64,000 bases of DNA from Polytrichum commune (taxonomy: Eukaryota > Streptophyta > Polytrichopsida > Polytrichales > Polytrichaceae), in assembly GCA_950295325.1 (NCBI GenBank), contig OX485806.1:27528001-27592000 (forward strand). Reading direction: 5' to 3'. Under the pieces are notes generated by a model. It had not been told where the DNA came from. It saw only the letters and a program-made list of their open reading frames with translations, and did no database searches. Of the stretch, positions 24,740-34,657 are shown one piece after another. Position numbers and translations under genes: made by a program. Positions within the stretch are counted from its first letter, which is position 1, and each line of letters begins with the position of its first letter.

Positions 24740-25870
24740 TTCTGCACCGCCTTGCCCTCGCCTCACACCAGGACGTCTTCCTCTCTCCTTCTCTCTTTCA
24801 GTTCTCTTTCTCACAGGCTATAGTCAGTTGTAAGGCTGCTCAATAGCTAAGCCTCTCCGCAGTCAATCTTTTCTCTTATACTGCTCTCAACCGACTACCT
24901 CTATCTCCTGTGTCTCTCAAAGTGACTCAACTGGCTCTGTGGTTCACTCGCCGCTACGGCCATTCTCTTCTCTTTGTTATCTGGTTGTATTCTAACTTTC
25001 TTGGAAATGTTCGGTTACTCTCACAAGTTCTTACTCAGTTTCTTACAACTGCATTTACTCTATTGTGCTCATATTACAGACTATGGCCCGCTGCGTTTAT
25101 CTTTACTTAGGCGATAGTATGTCCCTCATCTCCAGGAGTTCAACTTTTGATCTTGCTCTGCATTTTGACTCTGTCTCTCTCAATAACTACTCCTCTACTT
25201 TCCAACATAGAATAACTTCTAACTTTTGTGCAGCCTGTTTCTTTCCTACTACAGACTATAGTCCTTATTTTCACTTCCGATGGTTTCCAGTTTTTATTGC
25301 AATTACTCTGATGCTTCAAACAACTTCCTTGCTCTTAGATCCATTCCACTTTCGTGCCTCTTTGCAGCTGGTTTATCTATTGCACTCACATTGTGCGACT
25401 TGCATCCACTGCACATTCATATGATTCTCTTATGTATTGACTTGTAATTACTGACTTACACAGACTATTGCCCTCTGTAGAATAATACGGTAATAATATT
25501 TACTGATCTCCTTCATTCAAAGTTGATGTAGGCGCATTCCCCTATCTCAGGTGGTGATTACGGCTTCCTACTCAACATTCTAAAATGTTTGCTACTCTAG
25601 CTCTATGCCTATAGCCTGTTTCTCTACAGCTATGGCTTTTAGCAAATATAACGAGAGAGAGAGAGAGCTTCCTGCCCGCAACCTGCCTATCAAGGGTGAA
25701 GCTCTCCCGGCAGTTGTAACTTCTACGACTAGTCTATCTGGCTATAGTCCGTGATATTCATCCTAATTTACTTTCCATCCGCTATTTTAGTTACTTTTTG
25801 CAAAAAATGGTCTTCTTCCCTTTTGCTACCAGACTATGGCCAGAAAATCTGTATTACAACAAAGCATCTA
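24740..25870. repeat. Pyrimidine-rich tract with recurring CAGACTATGGCC-like motif
   Basis: Plus strand is T/C-rich. A motif close to CTACAGACTATGGCC appears near 24,820 (GCTATAGTC), 25,076, 25,252, 25,462, 25,626, 25,740 and 25,831, without regular spacing. Open frames here are by-products of the low purine content. Might be a decayed satellite or LTR; I cannot assign it. Confidence 0.45.
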
Positions 25871-26506
25871 TTTTATTTAGGATGGGCGAGGGAGCACAAA
25901 GCTTGGTATGTTATGTACATGCACTGCACCAAATTCTCGTGAATGGAGATCAACGAATGCGATGAGGGGAAATGGATGGATTTTAGTATGATAATTACAC
26001 CGCCCCAATACATGTAGGATGAAAAACGTGACACTTAAATGTGATAGGGATGAAGTGGTGACACTTACAATTACTAGCATAGATATATGGGAGTGGAAGC
26101 CTTCGTCTTACATGATTTGTTGTTATTGGATGTCCACATGTTCATACCACATGTTGTAGGACTTATTATGTTCACATCTCACCCACCATGGCACATTGGG
26201 ATAAAATGTGGGGATAGCATGGGTACCTCAAATTGGGTACAATGCAAAAAAATGAAAAATGAAAAATAAAATGACCCATATATTTTAGTATACACTTCAA
26301 ATACAACATAGCTACTCGGAGGTTCACCACGACTGATTTTTGCCTAATAATCAATTATTTTGTGGATGCAAGAGAGGTTTTCATGACATTACTTACACCA
26401 ATATGTATCAATGCATTGCAAGTTTGGGGATCTGCTAAGCATTGAAGCCTCTTCTATATGTGTTAGTGTTCGTAGCAGTGTAAATTTTGACCTATGTATG
26501 GGCAGA

Positions 26507-26697
26507 TTTTTTGTTTCATAATCGGTCAAGATCCTAGTGTTTCCAAGTCCAATTGGCTACATGATGTTTCATCTTTCGGTTTTTCTTTATTGATTTGAAA
26601 AATATTCCATAGATTTTTCTAAAATGATGGGTAATTTTCTTAAAGTCTTGAACTTCAACCGGTTGTTTTTCAAACTCAATCAGCTCATATGTAATTG
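26507..26697 (+). mobile_element. Family A element, copy 6, truncated by family B
   Basis: GATTTTTTGTTTCATAATCG, CCTAGTGTTTCCAAGTCCAA, CTTGAACTTCAACCGGTTG. The expected right end (CTGCCGGTTCTCCCC) is missing; sequence stops at CATATGTAATTG and family B begins at 26,698. Confidence 0.7.
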
Positions 26698-26999
26698 CAC
26701 TGAATAGTCTTATTAGTGTGGGTGGAAAATTAGAGTGGGCCACACTAATTTTTCTAGTCAAGTTGGAATTCACATGGATCCAAGACCCTAGTCTTCCCCT
26801 AACCCTTCTTGAAGACTTCTGCCCAACACATTAAATATTATTTATAGGACACAAGTAGCACAAAATAAAATAATTACCCACATGATTTTCTAGGAAAAAA
26901 ATTAATGTGGTCAACACTAATTCTTGATATGAAAATTAGCGTGGGCTCTAGAAAATTACTATGGCCCAAAGTAATAGGACTATTTAGTGTAGATGTCAG
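26698..26999 (+). mobile_element. Family B element, copy 3, inserted at a family A element
   Basis: CACTGAATAGTCTTATTAGT to GTAATAGGACTATTTAGTG, with GGATCCAAGACCCTAGTCTT inside. It directly follows the truncated family A copy 6, so B is likely the younger insertion or mediated the loss of the A terminus. Confidence 0.75.
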
Positions 27000-27418
27000 T
27001 TCTTTTTGTTGATTAGCATAACATAGTATGTACTACAATTATACATCATAAAATTTCACATGCATGACTATGGTTTAAATTTTGTGTTGGTTTTGGGTAT
27101 GCCTACCATATATTGACAAGTTCCATTGGGCCCATTTGCATGTGTCTACATTAGCAATAGAAGAAGCCATAATTAGATTTTCTAGAAGGTTTTGGTGTTC
27201 ATAGCAATAGATATTATGAACCAGGTTGTTAACTCAAGCACAAAAGTGTAGGTACATGACGTGACTATCTAACAGAAAATGACCAAAATGGTAGGCGGAG
27301 TTGTCATTTTGATCATTTCATGTTAGATGATTGAGTCATTTAGGTACCACACATGTACTAGTGTAACTTACATCTCCTCCTATTGTGGCTATAGGATGCA
27401 TGTGAGGAAGGATCAACT

Positions 27419-28177
27419 CCTTTGGGAGGGGGGGGGGGGAACTTGTAATAAATTTTTTGGGACACCTGCGACAACCACTTAGTTTCAAGGGAGGTATTAT
27501 CTTTAAGAACTAGCATATTAGGAGTTTTTAAAGTAGAAAAAATATATTGAGCTTAAAATTTTAATACCCTATTGGTAATTAGAAATCTAGATTGTATTCA
27601 ATATTAAATACCCTATTTTTCTTACAAATTTTTTATAGCCTTTAGTTTTAATCGAGGGGGGCGGGGTGCACTATGAACTTGCATTTTAACAATGGGATTG
27701 CATTGTTGTGGTATGGCAAGAAGAAAACATAATGAAATTAATTACACCAACAGGATTGTAATGGAGAATGCAAGTAAAGTGCAACCTTAAATTTTAATGT
27801 GTTAAAAAACACAATTATCCAATATTTGCAAGATAGCAAGAGTTCGTACAACTTTTGCAAAAGAATTTCAAACATCAAGTATGGTCTCAAATATACCCCT
27901 TTGTGTCAATGCTTAAACACAATGGAGTTCAAAGTATCCCTAATGAAGAGAAACCTCCATGGAAAAAATTAAGCCCTCCATTTTCTTTGAGGAAGTAAAA
28001 TGTCCCTTACACATGTTATATTGCATGGTATTTTCTTAAATAATTGGTTTCCAACATTAATTCGCCCCTTATATTTTACATAGAATTCTTCAAAATTCTA
28101 CCTCAAATGATATTAAATACCCTAAATTTTATCACACGTTGTTTCTAAAATACTGCTAGTGTCCACCCCCACCCTGG
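27419..28177. mobile_element. Longer relative of the poly-G-ended element
   Basis: 759 bp between perfect 8-bp repeats GATCAACT (27,411-27,418 and 28,178-28,185). Starts CCTTTGGGAGGGG with a G run, ends CACCCCCACCCTGG. Internal GACAACCACTTAGTTTCAAG and GGGAGGTATTATCTTTAAGA resemble the left part of the shorter copies. No transposase frame seen. Confidence 0.72.
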
Positions 28178-28944
28178 GATCAACTTTAAGATTGTATAAG
28201 TACCTATGAATGGATTTATCCAAAACCAATACTATGTGCTAGAGTCATACATTTGAACTTTCATTTGAATAACAAACGGTACATACCATATGTCGAATCT
28301 CAGTATGCCTCCCTTAATTTTTCACTTCGGTCTATTTGCATGCAACATTAGAAATACAATAAGTCAAAATTGAATACCCTTAGAAGACTTTGTTTTTTTA
28401 TTTTATTTTATTTTATTTTTTTATAGAAATGGAGGTTTTGACTAGTGTTGGATTGGTACCATCTTTGTTTGATATCATTCAGGTATTGATAGCGAGGAAT
28501 TTCATTATAAATAAATAAAAATAAAAATACACATATAAATAAATAAATACATGGTATGTGTATTTGATAGTAGCGATGGTAATGACACCATTTAGATTTA
28601 CGTACCTTGCAAGAACCTTCATAGCTAGATAACATCATTGTAATATCAATAAGATTTAGAATGGTGTCAACCCAAAAGTTGGCATTTATGTATATTTTGA
28701 CAAACCACTTGTCCAAACTCAAAGAGGGATGTGCACTTGTGGTGGCAAAAACATCAAACGACAACAACAAAAGCAACAACGCAACAACCACGCTTTTGAA
28801 ATGTTTTTTAGTCCATGTTCACCAACCACCATAATTTGTGTAGTTTTGTGATCTAGTGTACGCCATATTGGTGGTTGAAACTGTCCAAAATTCATGCACA
28901 AATCCAAACATACATCTATCCTAGCTCAAACAATAACTCAGGTT

Positions 28945-29330
28945 CACAAATATTCTCTCTCTACCCAACAAACATCAATATTTGACCGGCATGACAATTT
29001 CGAAACCTCTTGTATTATTCACCAAAACTTCATCACACCTGCACCAAATACGAATACTCGATCGGTGTTACATCCTAAGTCTAGTATACAAAAGATTCTC
29101 ACACCTCAACATACCCACCAAATACCCATATTTGACCGGTATTACAATAATTTGCTACCAGCCAGATATACAACGATTCTCTCGCCTTGGGAGACCCACC
29201 AAACCTCAATATTTGACTGGTCGTTATGAATTCGACACCCGTCACATATACAAAGATTCTCTCACCTCAAGATACCCATTAAACATCAATATTTGACTGG
29301 TACCACAATTTTGATGCCAGCTGGATAGGT
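28945..29330. repeat. Tandem repeat, five units of about 78 bp
   Basis: CAATATTTGACCGG-like blocks at about 28,976, 29,050, 29,127, 29,205 and 29,287, with ACAAAGATTCTCTCACCT between them. Confidence 0.8.
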
Positions 29331-29659
29331 TCTTCGATACCATTTATTGATGTTGATTGTTGTTTCGTTTCCATGCATTCACCTATACACGGGTCCAACG
29401 TTGGTTTTGACCGGGTCTTTGAGTCCACACCCCCTCCTCCTCCTCCTCCTCAAAGACGTGTCTCGTCCTAAGTTACTTATGCCACACTACTAAGTTTATA
29501 AATGCCCATGATAATAAATCTTGAATGCGGCCACAAATACATGAAGCTTCAGAGTCGTCAATTTCGACCGCCTGTCTCAAGTGTAAAGTGCGACGTAAGT
29601 AGTAGTAAATGAAGCTGACGGATTTTTGTCACCTTTTCTCGCCAATGAAGGGGGAGAGC

Positions 29660-29690
29660 TGACCACTTGGGGGGGGGGGGGGGGGGAACT
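29660..29690. repeat. Poly-G run
   Basis: About 19 consecutive G, not flanked by recognisable element ends. Another triplet tract (CCT)n lies at 29,428-29,450. Confidence 0.7.
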
Positions 29691-29714
29691 CTTGTTCAAA
29701 CTCAAGGCTTTGGG

Positions 29715-29948
29715 AACAATGATCGGGGAGATTTTTGGGCATAATCGGTTGAGATCCTAGTGTTTGCAAGTCCAACCGGTTACATGCATGTTGACATCTT
29801 CTGGTTTTCCTTTATTAAATTGGAGTATATTCTATAGATTCCTTTAAAATGATTGGTAATTTTCCTGCAGTCTTGAACGTCAACTAGTTATTCCTCAAAC
29901 TCCACCGGTTCATTTGTAACTAACTGCCGGTTCTCCCCGATCATTGTT
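29715..29948 (+). mobile_element. Family A element, complete copy with 17-bp perfect TIR
   Basis: Left terminus AACAATGATCGGGGAGA (29,715-29,731) is the exact reverse complement of the right terminus at 29,932-29,948. 234 bp, no coding capacity, so a non-autonomous (MITE-like) element. Superfamily not assigned: target duplications are not clear. Confidence 0.85.
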
Positions 29949-29954
29949 TGGGAA

Positions 29955-30095
29955 AATTCCCGATCGATGTAGAGGAATCTATAGAATATTCCTCAATTTA
30001 GCAAAGAAAAACCGAAAGATGTCAACATGTAAGCGGTTGGAGTTGGAGACACTAGGGATTGAACTGATTATGTTCAAAAATCTCCCCAGACATCG
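29955..30095 (-). mobile_element. Second, partial family A copy facing the complete one
   Basis: Reverse complement of the left half of the family: ATGTAGAGGAATCTATAGAA, GATGTCAACATGTAAGCGG, GAACTGATTATG and AAAAATCTCCCC. It lies 6 bp beyond the complete copy, giving a near-palindrome of about 380 bp that could form a hairpin. Confidence 0.75.
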
Positions 30096-30099
30096 TATG

Positions 30100-30720
30100 A
30101 CATGGTTTTACGACTAACATGCGTGTGCTTTGAACATGAGCGTCTAGCCCATGACATTATTGAGTCGTGTGCATTTGTTCATTCATGTGGGCCCTGGGAA
30201 TCTAACCATGGGTTCCCTCAATCTAGTGTAGATTCAGACGTAATCTGAGTCTGCTTTGTAACGTTCTCAAATATTATGAGATTCAAGAGGCATGTTCCTC
30301 CCAACCTTAGAGCTTATATACTAGATACTACTATGAGTTGAGGCCACCTCCAACTAGTAGTTAAGTATATGCTAGCAAGCTCTCCCTCCATGCCTTTAGG
30401 ATAATTCTAAGTGCACTTAACTAATGGTCGTTACTTACAAGGTAGAACCAAGTGTAAAACCATAGCTTCAACTAGTTAACTCCCTTTACCTTTAGGACTA
30501 CTAGAGCACTCAGGGTAGCGCCACTAGTCTTCTAGTAAAGGAGTCCTAGTTGAATGAGAGGTTGTAAATAAACAATAAACAATAAATATGTAATACACGT
30601 TACATGCTTGCACTAGGTTGGGGCATCCCATGATTATATTCTCAAGGCCCTCATGGTTTTACGACTGACATGCTTGTGTTTCAAACATGAGCGTCTATTA
30701 TGTTATTGCTTGTTATGAGG
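30100..30720. repeat. Direct repeat pair about 550 bp apart
   Basis: CATGGTTTTACGACTAACAT followed by GAACATGAGCGTCTA at 30,103, and CATGGTTTTACGACTGACAT followed by AACATGAGCGTCTA at 30,653. Between them lies no gene I can see. Confidence 0.6.
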
Positions 30721-31404
30721 GACTGACAAAATTCCATGCTATGGATCTGAGTAATGTTATGTTGTTATCATATTTCTACGTATGCTCACATTCAAAAAGT
30801 GTCCATAATAGGTGCACTCACCTTATTTGAAAATTGGAACTAGCCTTCAATTTTAGACCAATAATATTATTTATCTATTTGAATTCCTTTCCCCTAGTCA
30901 ACTTGAACAATAAGTTAGACTTTGATTTGGTTACCAAACATCGACATCCATTCAAGTCTTCAAATTTTTGGTGTAAAATAATTTTTTTTTTGAGGAGTTT
31001 CACATTGTTCACTTCAAGTCTTCCATCCAGATGTCAGGCTTAAATTCACATCATGTCAGGAATTAGGAGACTTTAAAGTGTAAAGGCTTACTGGAATGGA
31101 TAAAATACAGTAGGATAAACTAGGACTTCACCTTCTAGGAAAATTATGGGCAACTACTTAATTAAGTATCCGTGGACATTTATGTTCCCATCTAATGCTT
31201 AGGGCTCGTTTTACACACGTGACCAGTGACCGCGAGGAAAAAAAATGATTTATGATTTATCGTGGTCATGGTTGGCGGTGTGAAGACCATGACCTTTAGA
31301 AACCCATATCACATTTTTAAAGCCTGCCTTGGCCACGTGTCATAGTGTAAAGTGAACTTTAGACCATGACGTGGAGTCTTTAATGAAGGTAAAAATCGGG
31401 CACC

Positions 31405-31510
31405 CCCTCAAAAAAAATCCTCCTCTTCCTCTTCCTCTTCCTCCTTCCCTCCTCTTCAACATCTTTCTTCTTGGTCATTCTCTTCTTCTGCTCTTTCTTC
31501 TCCAGGTGTT
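31405..31510. repeat. (CTTCCT)n pyrimidine tract
   Basis: TCTTCCTCTTCCTCTTCCTC and further CT-rich sequence, about 300 bp before the Harbinger pseudogene. Confidence 0.7.
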
Positions 31511-31832
31511 GTTTTTGGGGTTGCAATGATTTTTTTTATTTTAAAAAAATATTTATTATTTAAAAAGAGAGGAAAACATTGATTTGGAAAAATAGTCATA
31601 TATGTGCTTGCAATGTGGCGCATGTTAGTGCAACATGCTCAGCCTGTGAATATGCAAGCTTCAATTTTGCAAGGAGAGTGGGAGAAATATTCTTTTCAAA
31701 GCATTCTTTGTATGAGTGTGGGATGTGAACACTATATTTGGAGTAATGCGAGGCAAGTTGGATTCATGAACTAATTTTTGTTGGGTTCATTCACAAAACA
31801 TATACTCAAGAAAAGAACATGGGTAATTCACA

Positions 31833-32520
31833 GTGCATGTAGATTTTCTTGGTGAAAAGTTGGGTGTGCTCTTGAGCAAAGAAGATACTCCTATGAGACC
31901 TTCAATTTTAGTTGAAACTAGGGTTGCAATATCTTTAACTCAATTGGGGACAACAAATGGATTGGTGATGATAGGAGACAATTATGGTTTTGCTTTATGC
32001 ATAATTTCAGACATTGTAAGAATATGTCATGTGGTTAGGAAACACTTGCAAAAGGTTTTGTTCCATTTCCTAGCGAATCGCAATTTAGGGTTTTAGCCTA
32101 TGATTTTGAAGTTATTCATGGAAATCTCTATATTGTAGGTGCGATAGATGGCTCACATACACATTTCTTAGCTCCTATAATATGTGGAAGGGCCTTATTG
32201 TTATTGGATTTTTTTTCATTCGGCAATATTACAAGGCATAGTAGATGTAAATTATAATTTATGGGGTTTTGAGTTTGGTTGGGCTGGTAGTCTACATGAT
32301 TGGTATGTTTTCCAAAACCCAAAGTGGGAAGGAAAATAAATGCCTCACAAACTCATACGAAATGCAACTTACCCTGTGTAGCCATGGATGCACTGTCCAT
32401 TCAAGGGAGAAAAAACATGATTTGATGCAACATTCATCCCACATGAAAGGTGACAAAAAATGAAAAAAGGTTCAAAAGATGGCAACTGCCAACAAAATCT
32501 AGCAAGAAGTATGGGTCCTA
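31833..32520 (+). pseudogene. Degenerate PIF/Harbinger (HARBI1-like) transposase
   Basis: The frame from 31,833 reads SILVETRVAISLTQLGTTNG and FALCIISDIVRICHVVRKHL, the helix-turn-helix-like region before the nuclease in HARBI1-type proteins. After a stop and frame changes come YIVGAIDGSH (first catalytic Asp, near 32,140) and FGWAGSLHDWYVF (second Asp, GWxGSxHD motif, near 32,270-32,310). These three blocks in this order define the family. Stops (for example TAG at 32,094 and TAA at 32,337) and shifts make it inactive. The third acidic residue region is not recognisable. It may be the relative that once moved some of the short elements here, but none of the terminal repeats I see is demonstrably its own. 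Confidence 0.75.
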
Positions 32521-32689
32521 CTGTCTTAAATCTTTTTTTTTGAGGAGCTTGAATATACAAGAAAAACACATGCGTTGATGGTAGTACAAATGCTTCTACT
32601 TTCCTTCGTAGAGGGAACTTAATGATGCAATCATTAAGTTACATGCCACGAATATAAAACATGTTCAATGACTCTCTCATCAAAATATG

Positions 32690-32945
32690 AAGGATGGATT
32701 TTACATGAAATAAAGGCATAATTAATTCATGGTTTATATTTTGTATACGATTTGTAGTGGAGGTGTCTATCAAATTAAATTGAAAAGCTCAACATAAACA
32801 CATGAGTCCATTTTCTAGCAAGCCGTTAGTACATATGCATTCGTTTTTTTGTATAAACGTTTCGTGTATAGGAGGTTTAATTTCATAGTGACCCACGCAA
32901 GTCATTCAAGTTTCCAAGAAAGAGTCCACCCCCTGGGGCCTAACC
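32690..32945. repeat. Dispersed 700-bp repeat, inverted partial copy
   Basis: Reverse complement of the first third: GAGTCCATTTTCTAGCAAGC, GGTTTAATTTCATAGTGACC, AGAGTCCACCCCCTGG. It lies just downstream of the broken Harbinger transposase. Confidence 0.6.
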
Positions 32946-33256
32946 ACACGACATTCATTGAGTCAGCAACTCCTAGCTAGGAATTGGCATATGAATTTGT
33001 GAAGACCCTTATCTTTTCAAACACCCACCACCACACGAGAAGGCTTTTCGCCTCTATGGCTACACTTTTTGAATTGCAACCTCCTCTTCCAGACACTTCC
33101 CCCTGGAAGCTACCGCAAGAGTTGTAGGTGCCACTTCAGATGACAATTCACTAAACAACAACTTGAACTTCCAGTTAAATGATGGTAGTCAAAAACCCTA
33201 AACCAATCACAACACAAAGGTGTGAGTCACTACTCCCCGTGTGGTTAGGCCCTTTC

Positions 33257-33670
33257 TACAAAGCAAATGGGTGTCCATGTCATGCGTCAATCTCCAAGCT
33301 CAAGTGTGAGCAATTAAATGCAACTTTAAAGATTGGGTAAGCTTATGCATGAACTGGCTCAAATTAATCTGCCTGTGGTGACTGACTGCAAAATTTGCGG
33401 CTCAACATATGAAAGTGCAATCGAAATGAGCGCTGTCGTGAATATCATAGTATACCATCAGACTTTTGAGTTGGTTACCAAACTTTCAACAATATTCATT
33501 GATGTTGCTCCAAAAATTGCAAAGTGCACAAAACACGACTTGGTACAAACTTGAGGTGCTTATTGAACTCCTCCAACTTGTCAATGACCAGAGTCCTACG
33601 TCGCACAATCGTGCCACCTGTGCTGCGAGAACTTTCGACATTGCTGTTTCAATTCCACGCGTACTAGCTA
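33257..33670 (-). pseudogene. Tandem copy 1 (most diverged) of the nardilysin 3' end
   Basis: Same unit as 33,671-34,092, about 414 bp. The segment equivalent to EEFKKHLE reads EEFNKHLK and then shifts by one base, so the stop is lost. Landmarks shared by all three units are the AAAGCAAATGGGTG block (33,257; 33,671; 34,093), CTGCGAGAACTTTCGACAT (copies) and ATGAAAGTGCAATCGAAA. More changes than copy 2 suggest it is the older duplicate. Confidence 0.75.
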
Positions 33671-34092
33671 GAAAGCAAATGGGTGACAAGGTAGAGCGTC
33701 AATTTACAAGCTTAAATGTGCGCAACAATGCGACTTCAAAGATTTAGGTATGCATGAACGAACTAGTTCAAACAAACAATCTGCCTGTTCAGGTGACTGC
33801 AAAACTTGCGGCTCAACACATGAAAGTGCAATCGAAACGAGACAAGCGCTGTCGTGACATGTTATAACAAAACGGACCTTGATTTGGTTACCAAACTTCG
33901 ACAACATTCATCGATCGATATTGTTCCGAACATTGCAAAGTGCTCAAAATACAACTCGGTATGACTCGAGATGCTTCTTGAACTCCTCCAAGTTGTCAAT
34001 GGCCAGAGTCCTGCGTACATGGTGCAATATCCATGCCACCTGTGCTGCGAGAACTTTCGACATTGCTGTTCCAATTTCACGCGTACTAGCTA
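33671..34092 (-). pseudogene. Tandem copy 2 of the nardilysin 3' end
   Basis: About 422 bp, closely similar to the true 3' end. On the minus strand the last codons still read RTLAIDNLEEFKKHLESYRV-VF-stop, but upstream of them a two-base length change breaks the frame relative to the real exon, and the GRVRSR/LINW half is missing. The copy has no splice acceptor that would make it an alternative last exon with obvious sense. It lies just downstream of the real stop, so it is probably in or beyond the 3' UTR. Confidence 0.8.
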
Positions 34093-34371
34093 GAAAGCAA
34101 ATGGGTGACAAGGTAGAGCGTCAATTTACAAGCTTAAATGTGCGCAATAATGCGACTTCAAAGATTTAGGTGTGCATGAACGAACTAGTTCAAACAAACA
34201 ATCTGCCTGTTCAGGTGACTGCAAAACTTGCGGCTCAACACATGAAAGTGCAATCGAAACGAGTGCTCGCTGTCGCGACATGTCATAACGAAACGGACCT
34301 TGATTTGGTTACCAAACTTCGACAACATTCATCGATCGATCGATCTTGTTCCCGAAATTGCTGCAAAGCGC

Positions 34372-34657
34372 TCAAAACACGACTCGGTATGACTCGAGGT
34401 GCTTCTTGAACTCCTCCAAGTTCTCAATGGCCAAAGTCCTGCGTGGTGCGATCTCCGTGCCACCCATGCTGCGAGAGCTTTCGACTTTGGGGTCGTCCAC
34501 GTGGCCCTCCCGCGCGTTCAATCCGATGATGTGGATGCACAAGTGGCGCCGGCTGCGTGAGCGGACGCCGATGAAGCGGCGACACCAATTGATCAATTCG
34601 TTTTTCTTCAAGCTCTCCAGCTCTTGTGCTTGTTTCTTGAACTCGTCAAATAAGTAC
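34372..34657 (-). CDS. NRDC: Nardilysin terminal exon (copy 3 of a triplicated 3' end)
   Basis: Starts after ...GGAGCAG at 34,658 with the last base of an Arg codon, then YLFDEFKKQAQELESLKKNE, LINWCRRFIG and ends HLESYRVVF-stop at 34,372. This matches the C-terminal strand and helix of plant nardilysins. The last 35 or so codons and the sequence after the stop are repeated downstream (33,671-34,092 and 33,257-33,670). Unlike the copies, only this one has the upstream LINWCRRF half and an acceptor in frame with exon 20. Higher GC here than in the flanking repeats. Confidence 0.88.

Noticed and set aside
28408-28791. 127-codon minus-strand frame
   Set aside because: Passes through A/T-rich simple sequence; the translation is low complexity and unlike a protein.
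33333-34410. Several repeated plus-strand open frames
   Set aside because: They are antisense shadows of the triplicated nardilysin 3' end.
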